64,000 nt of DNA from Hypericum androsaemum (GCA_963995505.1 OZ023198.1:744001-808000), one strand, 5' to 3'. Shown: positions 24,610-36,404, counted from the first letter of the stretch. The notes: generated from the letters alone by a model not told the origin. Translations and numbers: made by a program.

Positions 24610-27600
24610 CTAAAACTTTCGCAAACCCAGGGATTTGACATGTTTCTCAAACACATCTCTAACAACACCCTTTGTCATTGGGTCTGCGACCATATCTTGT
24701 GTAGATATGTATTTTATGCTCACCTCCTTACACGCAACCATATCCCTAACAAAGTGATATTTGATATCGATATGCTTTGCTCTGCTATGATACCTAGGAT
24801 CTTTAGCAAAAGCTATCGATGCTTGATTATCGCAAAATAAGCTCACTGGTTCTTTTGAGTCGGTTAGGAATAAATGGCTCAAGAATCTCTTCAACCATAC
24901 TGCCTCTTGCACAGCAGCTGCAGAAGCTACATATTCAGCTTCCATAGTTGATAGGGAGACACACGTCTGTTTCTTGCTACTCCATGAAATAGCACCCCCG
25001 CCAAGCAAGAAGACATATCCAGATGTGGATTTCTTCTCGTCCACATCACCACCCCAATCAGCATCGGTGTAACCTCTCAATTTCAGGTCTTGACCTTGAT
25101 AACACAGTGAGTATTCTGCAGTCGTATTCAAGTATTTCATGATTCCCTTGACTGCTTTCCAATGTGCAATACCTGGATTAGACTGGTATCTGCTCGCTAT
25201 CCCAACAGCATAGCAAATATCTGGTCTTGTACACAACATTGCATACATGAGACAACCAACCGCATTGGCATAAGGGATTTTCATCATATCCCTCTCCTGC
25301 TGAGCTGTTTTAGGACACATGTCTTTACTGAGATGGTGACCTTTAACAATTGGGACATATTTGGGATTACTATCATTACAATTGAATCGTTCTACTACTT
25401 TGCGGATATAGGTCTCTTGTGAAAGAGATAATAACCTCTTCGAACGATTCCTCGTGATCTTAACCCCGAGTATATAATCAGCTTCTCCCATATCTTTCAT
25501 TTCAAAGTTGGACGAAAACCAAGCTTTGAGCTCGATTAGATATCCCATATCATTTCCAGCTATTAGAATGTCATCAACGTATAACGTAATTATGACAAAC
25601 TTCTTACCTGAGTGCTTAATATAGACACAAAGATCTTCGTCTATCATTTTAAAGTCATACGACATGATCGTATTATGAAAACGAATATACCATTGTCTAG
25701 AAGACTGCTTAAGGCCATAAATTGATCGTTTCAATTTGCAAACCATATGTTCGCTGCCTTTTTGGATGTAGCCCTCTGGCTGGACCATATAGATCTCTTC
25801 ATCCAATTCTCCATTGAGAAATGCAGTTTTAACATCCATTTGATGTAACTCAAGGTTTAAATTTGCCACCATAGCCAGAATAATCCTAATGGACGTGAAT
25901 CTAACAACAGGAGCAAAGGTCTCCTCATAGTCAACTCCTTCCTGTTGTCTAAATCCTTGGGCAACTAAGCGAGCTTTGTACCTTTCGATACTTCCGTTTG
26001 CTTTACGCTTAATTTTGAGAATCCATTTATTCCCAATTGCCCTACGTCCGTTAGGTAGGTCAGCCAGTTCCCATACTTGGTTTTTCCTCATGGAAGCCAT
26101 CTCTTCCTCCATTGCTTTACCCCATTCATTCTTTTCGGGAGATGATAGAGCGTCAGAAATATTTGTAGGTTCATCTTCATCTTGTAGGATAGCTAAAAGA
26201 ATCTCACTTGGACCACCATATTTTCTTAATGATACCAAGAAAGCATTTGCAGCACCTTCAATCTCAAATCGTCGGCGTGGAATGCTAGGTCTTTTAGTTC
26301 TACGATTTTCTCGATTTTGATAAACATCTCTCATGTATTCATCATAACCTGGAATCGTACTCCCACTGGGAGGAAAATCCATACTCCCACTGGAGATCGG
26401 AATAGTACTCCCACTAAGATGTTGATCATTTGGATCATGAACTTCCGGATCAATTGGAGATGAAAAAACTTGATTTTCCTCCTCCACAATTCTCCCACTC
26501 GGATGGAGTGATCCAGATGATTCTGGCTCAATAACTTCATATAAGGCAAGATCATGACTCACCTCTCCCAATTTTGGAAAATCTTTTTCCAAGAATGTGA
26601 CATCTCGTGATTCAAATTCTGTCACTTGTCCATTTTCTAGTTCGCCCACGAACACGTAGCCTTTTGATACTTCAGAGTATCGTATAAAAATACTCTTTTT
26701 ACCTCTCGGTCCTAATTTACCGTATGTACTCGAGGTAGTATGGACGTAAGATGCACACCCCCATGGCCTTAAGTAGCTCAGATCAGGTTTCCGACCTGTC
26801 CACATTTCGTAAGGGGTGGTAGTGACAGACTTAGAGGGGACACGATTTAGAACATATGTAGCGGTAAGGAGCGCATCTCCATAAAAGGATATAGGCAAAT
26901 TTGCCTCCGCCATCATAGATCTAACCATGTCAAGAAGGGTTCTATTCCTTCTTTCTGCTACCCCATTTTGTTGAGGTGTATAAGGAATGGACAACTGATG
27001 TTCAATTCCTTTTTCTTGACACAGAGCGTTAAATTTATCAGAAAGATACTCGCGACCACGATCAGTTCGTAAAGCCTTAATCTTTCGATCTAGTTGATTC
27101 TCGGCATAATTCATAAATATCTTGAAACAACTTATTGCTTCAGATTTGTGAGAAATCAAATAGATTTGACCAAATCTACTATAGTCATCTATAAAGGTGA
27201 TGAAATAGTATGCTCCACGTCTAGCCCTCACATTCATTGGACCACAGATGTCAGAATGGACTAATTGCAATAGATCATTGGCTCTAGTTCCCTTTCCAAA
27301 TGGTTTTCTTGTCAGTTTTCCTTCTAGACAACATTCGCAAGTAGGTAATATAGCCTTTTCTAGATTACCCAACAATCCTGCCTTAGCTAGACGATTCAAG
27401 CGATCTTGACCAATATGGCTCAGTCTAGAATGCCACAGTACAACATCATCTTGAGATGTGTGTGAAGAAGTGGCAAAGGAAAAACTCGAATCAGGTAAAT
27501 CACAAAGATCAACATTCATGATTAAAAAACCATCTGATTTAAAACCAGAACCGTAGAAAACATGTTCCAAAAATAACTGAACAGAATTATTCTCAAACAC

Positions 27601-28785
27601 CCAACGAAATCCAAGAGACATTAAAGCTGAAACAGAAATTAAATTCCGACGAATCTCTGGAGCATATAATACATCATGTAGTAGTAGGGTGCGTCCTTCA
27701 CGCAGGCTCAGACTACATGTTCCTATCCCGTTGACATTTACGCGTGCGTTATTGCCAACATAGATAGATTTTGCTCCAACTGGTAGTCGTCGAAATTCAA
27801 CAAAAGTACCACGGTCCTTTGTCACATGGTCTGTCGCTCCTGAATCAATCACCCACATAGGATGACTTTCAGTTAGAAGAATAGTACTGGATACATATAA
27901 TTTACTCACATATGAGTGAACAAGATGTACCTTCTTTTTCTCTTTGCAGTCTTTTGCAAAGTGACCCTTCTGTTGACAGTTGAAACATTTTACTTTTAAA
28001 ATGTTGTACTTTCGTTGTTTCTTCTTTCCAGAATTATTCTCATTAATTCCAGAAGTTTCAGCTTTCTTTTTCTTGTTGGCCCAGCTCTTCTTACCTTTGC
28101 TCTTTCGGCCCATCTGTCTCTTGCTTCCTCTGAAGCTAGACCCAATCACATGTGCTTCTGGGTGGACTTTGATTGCTAGGAGGCGATCCTCTTCTAGCTC
28201 AAGGTGACGGGCCATGTCATCAAATGTCGTAACATTATCAGCATGGGTAAGAGTCATTTTCATGTGTTCCCAGTTTGAAGGCAGGGAACGAATGACAGCT
28301 TGGATTTGCTGCTCGTTACTAAGTACGTGGCCAGCCTCAGCTAGCCCATTGATCATATTTGACATCTGCCTGAGATGTGTTTTCATCGAATGATCAGGAC
28401 GCTTTTTGTAGGTATCAAACCTAATAGTCAAAGCTCGCAGCTTCGAAACAGAAAGCTTCCCGAATCTTTCTTTAAGTGCATCCCACAGGCCTTTGGCATT
28501 TTCAAACATACGAAATTGCCTTGTGATGTCATCCATCATGGCACTTAGTAAGATGAGTCGAGCAGTAGAATTTTTCTTTTTCCAAACTGTGTAGGCGTCT
28601 AAATCACGCCTATGCTGGGAGGTGTTGCCAGTTTCAGGTTCAACCATAATTTTACTTATGGTCTCAAGCACTTCTTGTTCTTCAAGCACATACTGGATTT
28701 TCATACTCCAGTTATCATAATTATCACCATTGAGCTTTAAATCCTTATTGAGCTCGGCGATAATGGATTTGGAAGCAATCGACAT
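24610..28785 (-). CDS. Ty1-copia Gag-Pol polyprotein, intact frame
   Basis: 1391 codons with the copia domain order. Gag spans about residues 1-230, followed by a CCHC knuckle CFNCQQKGHFAKDC (267-280). The protease motif is DSGATDHV (about 314). Integrase follows with the HHCC finger (HSRLSHIG...CECCLEGK) and catalytic D-D-E (HSDICGP, RTDRGREY, NGVAERRNR). Reverse transcriptase has YVDDILIAGND and RNase H has YTDADWGGD, EAEYVA and FCDNQAS. Every catalytic residue I looked for is present and there is no stop, so the copy could be active. Integrase before reverse transcriptase makes it Pseudoviridae/copia, not gypsy. The lineage within copia was not assigned. Confidence 0.97.
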   Translation of the reverse strand: MSIASKSIIAELNKDLKLNGDNYDNWSMKIQYVLEEQEVLETISKIMVEPETGNTSQHRRDLDAYTVWKKKNSTARLILLSAMMDDITRQFRMFENAKGLWDALKERFGKLSVSKLRALTIRFDTYKKRPDHSMKTHLRQMSNMINGLAEAGHVLSNEQQIQAVIRSLPSNWEHMKMTLTHADNVTTFDDMARHLELEEDRLLAIKVHPEAHVIGSSFRGSKRQMGRKSKGKKSWANKKKKAETSGINENNSGKKKQRKYNILKVKCFNCQQKGHFAKDCKEKKKVHLVHSYVSKLYVSSTILLTESHPMWVIDSGATDHVTKDRGTFVEFRRLPVGAKSIYVGNNARVNVNGIGTCSLSLREGRTLLLHDVLYAPEIRRNLISVSALMSLGFRWVFENNSVQLFLEHVFYGSGFKSDGFLIMNVDLCDLPDSSFSFATSSHTSQDDVVLWHSRLSHIGQDRLNRLAKAGLLGNLEKAILPTCECCLEGKLTRKPFGKGTRANDLLQLVHSDICGPMNVRARRGAYYFITFIDDYSRFGQIYLISHKSEAISCFKIFMNYAENQLDRKIKALRTDRGREYLSDKFNALCQEKGIEHQLSIPYTPQQNGVAERRNRTLLDMVRSMMAEANLPISFYGDALLTATYVLNRVPSKSVTTTPYEMWTGRKPDLSYLRPWGCASYVHTTSSTYGKLGPRGKKSIFIRYSEVSKGYVFVGELENGQVTEFESRDVTFLEKDFPKLGEVSHDLALYEVIEPESSGSLHPSGRIVEEENQVFSSPIDPEVHDPNDQHLSGSTIPISSGSMDFPPSGSTIPGYDEYMRDVYQNRENRRTKRPSIPRRRFEIEGAANAFLVSLRKYGGPSEILLAILQDEDEPTNISDALSSPEKNEWGKAMEEEMASMRKNQVWELADLPNGRRAIGNKWILKIKRKANGSIERYKARLVAQGFRQQEGVDYEETFAPVVRFTSIRIILAMVANLNLELHQMDVKTAFLNGELDEEIYMVQPEGYIQKGSEHMVCKLKRSIYGLKQSSRQWYIRFHNTIMSYDFKMIDEDLCVYIKHSGKKFVIITLYVDDILIAGNDMGYLIELKAWFSSNFEMKDMGEADYILGVKITRNRSKRLLSLSQETYIRKVVERFNCNDSNPKYVPIVKGHHLSKDMCPKTAQQERDMMKIPYANAVGCLMYAMLCTRPDICYAVGIASRYQSNPGIAHWKAVKGIMKYLNTTAEYSLCYQGQDLKLRGYTDADWGGDVDEKKSTSGYVFLLGGGAISWSSKKQTCVSLSTMEAEYVASAAAVQEAVWLKRFLSHLFLTDSKEPVSLFCDNQASIAFAKDPRYHSRAKHIDIKYHFVRDMVACKEVSIKYISTQDMVADPMTKGVVRDVFEKHVKSLGLRKF

Positions 28786-29334
28786 GACTATAGGGAATCA
28801 TAAAAAAAAAATGTGTAAGGAGTTTGTTTTCAGCAATACATTATAATTTACTATACGTCCATAACTGTAAACGATATAAAGTTCTTGATTAACCTCGAAT
28901 TCGAAGAAGGTCACGGGTATGTTTCCCCTCACCATTCAAGAATTAATTTTGAACTTTAAACGTTCAAAGTTCTTTAATAGTAAATTCAAGTGGATATATC
29001 TCATGGTAATAATAAGCAATTAAATAAACAAATTATTTAATTACAACAACACACATGCATCGTTATTACAATCATGAAAATACATGAAGTTCTATACACA
29101 TATGTACAAAAAATTTCCAACAAGATTTAAACCCATACCACAAATCTACGCATTATTAAAGACAATATCTCTATATACAACACGGGCTGGAACAGAGTTC
29201 ATGATTGTCCACTTGCTAGGATAAGGGAATTCATGAACGTATTCATGAGCACAGAAGCGACGTACTTTACGCCCACTTCGCAACCTCATTGACTTATTAT
29301 GAGGAATTTCCTCTAAAATTCCCTTCCCACCTAG

Positions 29335-29658
29335 TTATGTAACCAGACGTTCCACAGCTTTTCTATGAATAGTCCCAGTTACAGGAGAAATGAAAGTGTC
29401 AACATCTTCCGTAATCTTTAGCGTAGCTAAAAGATCCATGAACATCAATACCCAGTTATACCCACTGTTATAACCTCCAACCAAGATACATTCTTGTATC
29501 TCATTGTGAACAGATACAATATGCTCGATAAGCACTTGTTCATTATCTTTATGCACCCAACGAGAGATACGACGCGTTAATATCTTTCGGCGCATGTCTT
29601 GTGCCTTTGCAATAAGCACAGGTGCAACACACTTTTTTGGACAACACTTTATCCTCAT
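29335..29658 (-). CDS. Unknown 107-codon frame in the copia leader
   Basis: It lies between the primer-binding site and gag, on the same strand as gag-pol. The translation (start MRIKCCPKKC, later VHNEIQECILVGG) has no domain I recognise and is not like copia Gag. It may be chance, an additional element gene, or captured host sequence. No coding test was possible. Confidence 0.35.
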   Translation of the reverse strand: MRIKCCPKKCVAPVLIAKAQDMRRKILTRRISRWVHKDNEQVLIEHIVSVHNEIQECILVGGYNSGYNWVLMFMDLLATLKITEDVDTFISPVTGTIHRKAVERLVT

Positions 29659-30289
29659 TGATAACCTGAATCATAACGCTAGTTATTTGGGTCAACTCAC
29701 AAGTAGTCCCAATTGATTAAAATCATAATTTTAATCATATCAATGAGAAAGCGCACCAAGAATATTCACGATGTAGCCTTTTATTGCGTGATCCTTATAG
29801 GTTATAATCTTTTCCATATTTTTAGTGTCTTAACTCTAAAAATATTGATTAAAATATAGTTTAGAACTCATTCTAAAATATATATTATTGATTTTTAAAA
29901 TTATCATAATAATTTTAAAATCAAAATTTTATTAAAAAATAAAATTTTATATGAATAAAACTCATTTTATTCAACCAAGTCTAAAAAATAGACTCATTTA
30001 AATCATAGTAGTCAAATGGGCCGCGTAGAAAAAATTGGCCCAAAAGCCCACACTCGTATTGACTGTAAAAGTCAAAATGTGGGTTGGGCCCCTTTAAAAA
30101 TAAACGGCCCAAAGAAAAACGAAAACGGGCTGCGACGCGTTGACCCATGGTCAAACCCGCGTCCTCTTCCCTTTTTTTTTTTTTGACTACTAAATTACGG
30201 TTTTGCCCTTCTTGAGTATAAATACTCCGGCAAAAAATCCGTAAAATTACGGAAATGCCGTTTTCACAATCTCCTCCTTCTCCCTCTCC

Positions 30290-30655
30290 TCCTTCTTCTT
30301 CGTCGAATCGAAGAGAAAAAAGCGGCCGACCCTAACAACCACGACCACGGTGAGAGGACGGCGAATCGACGGCTGAGACCGGTCCCAACGGACTCGCCGT
30401 GGTCTCACGAGCGCGTCGATAGCAACCTTGTGAGCCGTCATGCCCCCGATCACCATCGCCGTCATCTTCTCCATCCTCTTCGTCGAACGAAGAAGAGAAA
30501 AAACTCGGCCGACTCCAAAAATGCGACCACGGTGAGAGGACGGCAAAGCGACGGCTGAGACCGTTCGCAACGGACTCGCCATGGTCTCACGAGCGCGTCG
30601 ATAGCATCCTCGTGAGCCGTCATGCCCCCGATCACCATCGCCGTCATCTTCTCCC
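30290..30655 (-). repeat. 182-bp tandem duplication in the GC-rich copia leader
   Basis: The block containing GGTGAGAGGACGGC, GGTCTCACGAGCGCGTCGAT and TCATGCCCCCGATCACCATC occurs twice with a period of 182 bp (the last motif starts at 30438 and 30620). The segment 30240-30840 is far more GC-rich than the rest of the element. Confidence 0.85.
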
Positions 30656-31191
30656 TCCCGCGTTCTTCCGGCGTCGCCGGCTTCAATCTCTTGATTCCGG
30701 CAACGTCAACGCGAGATTATGGTATGAAGACGTCGGGGACTCATCGGGGATTCGAGCAAACTCGATTTCCGGCCTCCAAAACGTCGTATTTGATCGGATT
30801 GCGTCGGATGTAGATTTGGGGAAAAACAGGCGAAAATAGGGTTCTTCCCGATTTGGGAATTTGGCAAATATCAATCGAGTCCCTCAGGGGTACACAAGTT
30901 TGCACAATAAGGACAAAAGCATTAAACTCTTCAACGCGTACAAAATTACATATTAGTCCCTGGGATTTTCACCCGTGTGCAAATAAGGACGAAGTCCTTT
31001 GATGCGCGTATTGAACCACAATTCAATTCAATCCCTAGAGATTTGCCAATTGTACACACAAGTACAACAGAAACTGTTAACTTAAGAACAGTTTATTAAA
31101 AACTAATTTTTGATCCAAAAATTACACATAATTTTTATTATCAAAAATTAAATAGTATCCAGAACAAGAACTAATCAAGCTCTGATACCAA

Positions 31192-31661
31192 TGAAGATTT
31201 CTACATATTACATACGCATATATATAACGTGGATTATAACAAATTACAATCTAGAAATCGAATCAAATTAACGTTAAATAAATTCACGAATGAATTCGTT
31301 AAAATGTAAACACACTTACTTGTTGTAGCGCAGTTATCCACAGGAGCGTAACGGATTCTTGTCACCGGTCGGTTCTTGCTCACGGTATGTCGGAGTCAAG
31401 AACAATTTCCACGACCTCTATTTGCCTTGGAGATAAATCGAGAATTCAGGGATTAATCAAGTATTAATCCCCAATCCTTCTCTTGTGTGTACGTTCATTT
31501 TCTTCCCCCTGCCACTTCTCCTCTTCCTCCTCACATTTAAAGGAAGAGGATTCACCTACAATCCCACTACTATGGTGGTGTATTATTTTATGTGCCAAAG
31601 CACTCATAAGTGGCTTCTCCACTAATGGAGAATCATGGGTGGACAAGGTGGAATTCCAACA
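31192..31661 (-). repeat. 5' LTR of the complete copia element
   Basis: This is the upstream LTR in the element's own orientation, and so holds its promoter. It adjoins the TGGTATCAGAGC primer-binding site with a 1-nt spacer. Confidence 0.96.
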
Positions 31662-31666
31662 GTATA

Positions 31667-32947
31667 CTATGACGTGTCTATTAAGTATTATTGTTTTCAG
31701 CATGATGTACAATTGCTCGCTACAAGTTAACCATTGTTCGTAGAATGGTGCACTATTTCGAGCATGTACCATTTCTTGTCGTAATCTGTCCCATTGCTCG
31801 CCGCAAGGGATCATTACTCATTGTAGGGCCTAATTTTTAGAATCATTTACTCATGCAGAGAAAATGTTGGAACATATGAAAAATATCTTAGTAGTCGCAA
31901 CATGCGAATTTCAAAAACACTTCTATTTTGCTTATGCACACCGTAAAAGATTAGTGTATGTCTATAACAAGGAGGGATTTCTAATAAGACTAGTGTCTCA
32001 AAACAGAAGAACACCCGACCATATAATTGAAAGGAGGAGAGAACAGTTGTGGTGTTGGGTTATATTTTAGGACAAAATAGTCATAGTTCCCCATTGTTTG
32101 GATAAATTGATTAATAAGGATAGCCTAGTATTGATAAGTCTCTCTTATTTGTAAAATCAATTAATAAGTTTCTGGACCCATTTTTCGGCCACTTTTCCGG
32201 AGATATTTTTTGTAATGACAAAAATACTTCATAAGACAATGTGTTATGCAACATGATAATCATGAGCTGCACACTAAAGATTTCTTATATATGAGACATA
32301 CAAAGGAGGAAATAATATGAGAAGAAAGAGAAGGAGAATTTAAATATTTTATGTTTGGGTTTTTTTATAAGAGTTGCAAGTATTTTGCTCGAACAAATTG
32401 GTCAAAGCCAATATGTCACAACTTTATGTATTTTGACGAAAATACTCAAACTATGAGGTATTAAAATAAAATTTGACCATTTGAGAGCGTAGTGCTGATA
32501 GATAACCAAGGTGGACGATATTTATGTTGAGATTTTGGCACATTTGAAAAGTTTTATCAGTTCGATTTTAAATTAGTCAGTTCAATAAATTAACACATAT
32601 AAAATAATAATAATAATAATAACTCGTGCCAACGCGTCTTGTTGACCAAGGACGTATGATGTTTCCATTAATATTACAGTACAGTGGGATTACGAACACT
32701 ACATTCATACAAATTTTGAAGTTCCTGTGAATGCTAGAGATGATGTTTTTTTTTGCTTATAATATCGAGTCCACTGAATCGAATAATTGCAAGTTTGACT
32801 TTTGAATGACAGAAAAGTTTTCCTTACAAGTATTTAATACTGCTGCATTCCTACGAACTCAAATTCGAGACCTGGTTAAACTAGTACAACTCCCTCGCCG
32901 ATCTTTAAGTATTTGTTGGTTGATATGAGGTTGTGTTCTAGGTAGTG
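31667..32947. other. Intergenic, no gene recognised
   Basis: This is the flank of the copia insertion. It contains a short (AAT)n run near 32610-32630. Short frames here lack domains. The 3' untranslated region of the UBX gene may extend into the right end. Confidence 0.3.
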
Positions 32948-34983
32948 TTAGATTAGCTCCACGAAAAGTGTTGCTTTAGGATGGAGTCCAGCATCTTTGA
33001 GGGTCATTTCCATCTGATCAGCTCCATAAACTCTCCTGGGGAAGCTTGTCACCAATCTGTAGCTACCAATCCCCTGTGGGCTTAACAAGTCAATGTACCT
33101 ATAAATTGATCGAATTTTATCCGAGCTGGAAAATTTCTGCTGTCTTCTGTCACCGTTGGGAAACCGGAACAAAATCTGGAGAAAAAAAATTAGAAATTTT
33201 GATTGTGATATTTTCAATCATTCATATATTTGATGAAAAGAAACAAATAAGCACATGAAAATTAAATTTAGAGATAAAAAATGAGGTACCTCTGTTGCTT
33301 GTTGGGTTTCCCTAGTAGTTGAAGCTTCTTTACCGTTGCCATGTTGTTTCTGAGTTGTATTTCTGCTGATTTTCTGGTGGGTTGTTTTAGTTGAACTCTG
33401 AGCCTTTTGATCTTTTTCCTGGTCCAAAAAGAATATATTGTGTATTAGTTCCAAATGAATTAAAAAAGATCAGTAGCTTAATTTACAATGGATAAGATAT
33501 ATAGAATCATGCAAGGTTTATCCACGGACAAGTTGACGGTTTTAAGTGAAACCCCGTGACACCGGTTGTTCGAATTTGTATGAATAAACTATGTTGGTGT
33601 CGGTTTCATTTAGTCAACCAAAATCGCAAGATCTGAACTCACCCTAGATATGCGTTCAAACAAACCGATGTTATGAATAAACTATGTTGTTGTCGGTTTC
33701 ATTTATTCGAACTTGGCTTTACCTTATCTATCTTTAAAGCGGCAAGAAAAGCAGCATCTTGCTCTTCCCTCAGTTGACGATCTGCTTTAATTTGGGCCTC
33801 TTGGTTCGTGCTCCTCGTCCTTGTCCTTGCCCTTGCCTGTTCTGGCATTGGTCTCCCGTTCCCAAAAGCCAATCCTTGCTCCTCAACTGTTCTCTGCAGA
33901 ATTTCCACCAGTTCCCCCGCAGAAATTGGCCCTTCCATCTGAAACACAATTAATCACCGTTACGAAAGCGGAAGCGTAAACACGAATGTGTAGAAGACCC
34001 ATAACAAATAGCAGCAAGATATAAGAATATAGGATACACAATATACGTGATTGGGCCAAATGAGTTACATCCAATGGCCGATACAATCATGTGGAGATAC
34101 ATGGATACTGGATACATAGGTTATAGGCGAGCACTACCAAACTATTGCCTGAAGCAAGCCAAAGCCAAGACCAACGAACTCCGATAAGCTCAATATACTG
34201 TATGAATATAGTTCTAATTTAGTTAGAATTTTGGAGAAATCCTAGCAACCACACTAATGTAATGAATTTGATGTCCCAACTTTCGGCATACATCGTATCG
34301 AATCAATTACAATGGTGCAATTTGAAGGCCTAACTCGAGTGGTAAAAGTAGACTGTGATCTGGGATTATAAACTAGGAACATGTTCAAACTTTAAGAAAA
34401 TTTTCTTTTTAAAAAAAAGTAGCAAACATTGAATACAACCAACCTGCTGGAGGACAGAAAAACCATCACCGCCAGCAGCGGCAAGAACAGCATAACACGG
34501 AAAAGTTGCAGGCTGCAAAGTGGTGGCCATTTGCAAGCCTTCTCCTCGATCCGAAAGTGCTCCCCACGAGACGAAATTCGCATCAAGAAACTGCACCACC
34601 AGCTCCGAGCACAGAGTCTCCCTGCAGAAAGGAGGAGTAAATGGATGCTCGGGCGAATGGAGGTACATGAACATGAGCTTGTGCTCTTCTTCTGCCATCT
34701 TTAAGGCCTCCGCGAATCGGCAAGCGTAGAAAAACGGGTGCGTGGAGCCATATTGCTGCTCATAAGTGGTCAGGAAAGCCCATTCCTCCGGTACAGCAAA
34801 GGGCTGTTGCGAGAATTCGCGCTGCAAATTCGATAGTACATTACTCTGATCTCTTCTCCCTCCGGCTCCGCGGCCTCCGCCTCTACTGATAGCTCTCGTA
34901 ACGCCCCCTAAAATGCTTCGAGGGAGGCTTACCATTCGTCGAACTATTCCGGTCAACGAACCGTCTCTCGTGGTAGATGACAT
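32948..34983 (-). CDS. Plant UBX-domain (PUX/FAF-type) protein
   Basis: Four exons, all phase 0: 34444-34983, 33723-33938, 33290-33418 and 32948-33175, total 370 residues. The middle is a UAS (thioredoxin-like) domain: EEWAFLTTYEQQYGSTHPFFYACRF, FMYLHSPEHPF, CRETLCSELVVQFLDANFVSWG. Next come MEGPISAGELVEILQRTVEEQG and a charged helix (KADRQLREEQDAAFLAALKIDK). The C-terminus is a UBX domain (ILFRFPNGDRR...SFPRRVYG) with the FPR turn that contacts the CDC48/p97 AAA-ATPase. Such proteins recruit CDC48 for membrane or lipid-droplet protein extraction. The chosen start is MSSTTRDG. No N-terminal UBA domain is seen, unlike longer family members, so this is either the short form or a 5' exon is missed. 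Confidence 0.93.
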
Positions 34984-35010
34984 TGGACCTTGCACAAAGT
35001 GGCTATACAA

Positions 35011-36400
35011 TTCTACACAAGGTTCAATCTTAAAACCAAGGGAATAACATAATTAAAAGAACACTTGGAGATGCTCTCTCTTTTTTTATTTCCACAAAAG
35101 TTGAAAAAGGGATTCCTTGCTTAGGGTACAGGCCGTTGTAAGTTTTAGGGGGGAATATAAGTTACTTTTGAAAGATTGGAACCTTGTTCCTAAAAGATTT
35201 TATGTATTAATTTGTCGTTGTTTTTTGTCTGATGTAACATACAAGTACAAGAACGCATTGCCTAATATGTTATTGTTTCTGTGTGCCATTAAAAAATTAA
35301 TGTATTATTATTGTAATGTGTCACCGTGTAATGTGCCACCATTTTCCATATTGTCTGATTGGTATTAATGGAGGGCCACCCCATTATTAGGATAGAAAAT
35401 TGGGATCTTGTCAGGTATAAGAAAATTGGGGTTTTGTTGGGTCCCACATTCAGCAATAATTGGTACAAGAATTTGCATTAGTAGACATCACGAATATTAT
35501 TAGGATAGAAAAGAATAGAGAATAGCGGGAGAGGTACAGGGTTTTGATAGAAAAACCTACAAATTTGTATTATCTTTTATATAATTTGTTTAGTAAAGGG
35601 GGTACAAGGCGGATTAATATCTCCGCCCTACTTCCTAAATTATGTTCCATATAATTCAAATTACTCATAACTCCTACCTCCGATTAATAGAGCCCACATC
35701 ATGATTGGTTACGAAGTAGGAAATTCTATTACCAATGAATAATTAGAAATCTGAGATATATCATAACTAATTTCACCTTGTATCAAAGGTAGCACGGGTT
35801 TGGATTTGGTCCCGCAATGGGCTCATTCCGAATCATTTGGACTAAAGAACACGTGAGAGCTTTTTTACAAAAAAAGTTAAAACACAGGGACAAAAATAAA
35901 AAAAATCTGCGCACTGTAGGGGATCAGCAACATGCCGTTATCGATAACTATGCATGCCATTATCGTAGTATGCGAGCCATTATCAATAACTGGACATGCC
36001 AGTATCATAGCCGTGATATGCTATTGTCAGAGACGAAGCATGTCATTATCGATGTTTCAGTCCAGACGGTCCAGAATACCCCTTCACTCCGAACCCAATC
36101 TACTGCTAGCACATCTCGTGCTCTGCAAATAAAGCATTGTCAACATGATTATCATCTTCAAGCGATCCAAATGGGAAACTTTCTCGACACCGACCAATTG
36201 GATATTATCATCTAAAATTGAAAACTTTGTTTTTTGTTTAGAAAGTAAAATTGAAAACTTGAAACGAGAATATATTATAAGGTAAAATACAAGTTTGTTC
36301 TTGTAGTTGGAGATAACAGACAGAGGCCCATGAAGTTACATGTTCATTCTTGTAGTTGACATGAACATATAGCTGGGTCTTTTCCGTCAAACTCACATTC
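35011..36400. other. Upstream of the UBX gene, no gene recognised
   Basis: AT-rich intergenic sequence that should include the UBX gene promoter on its left side. The 35817-36215 plus-strand frame is built over a 22-bp tandem repeat and is probably not a gene. Confidence 0.3.
35931..36053 (+). repeat. Minisatellite, about 22 bp x 6, degenerate
   Basis: Six imperfect units on the theme (C)ATGCCATTATCGATAAC follow each other with a spacing of 21-23 bp, each beginning with ATGCC, AGCC or ATGTC. Confidence 0.6.
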
Positions 36401-36404
36401 ACTT

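Larger units (their letters stand above)
23067..31661 (-). mobile_element. Complete, recently inserted Ty1-copia retrotransposon
   Basis: LTRs of 470 bp at 23067-23536 and 31192-31661 begin TG and end CA. By eye they differ at one position only (in GTGTGT(C/A)CGTTC). A perfect 5-bp target duplication GTATA lies at 23062-23066 and 31662-31666. On the minus strand the primer-binding site is TGGTATCAGAGC (31179-31190, initiator-Met tRNA type) and the polypurine tract lies at about 23537-23550. The single gag-pol frame is uninterrupted. With a substitution rate of about 1.3e-8 per site per year, one difference in 470 bp would be near 0.1 million years, with a very wide error. The 8.6-kb length is large for a copia with 470-bp LTRs because the leader is about 2.4 kb. 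Confidence 0.97.

Noticed and set aside
25976..26320. Plus-strand frames inside the copia gag-pol
   Set aside because: They are antisense shadows of the polyprotein.
30612..30839. Plus-strand GC-rich frames in the copia leader as a host gene
   Set aside because: Two overlapping frames and a tandem duplication explain the openness; no domain is seen.
35817..36215. 132-codon plus-strand frame as a gene
   Set aside because: It spans a 22-bp minisatellite and has no recognised domain; kept only as a repeat.
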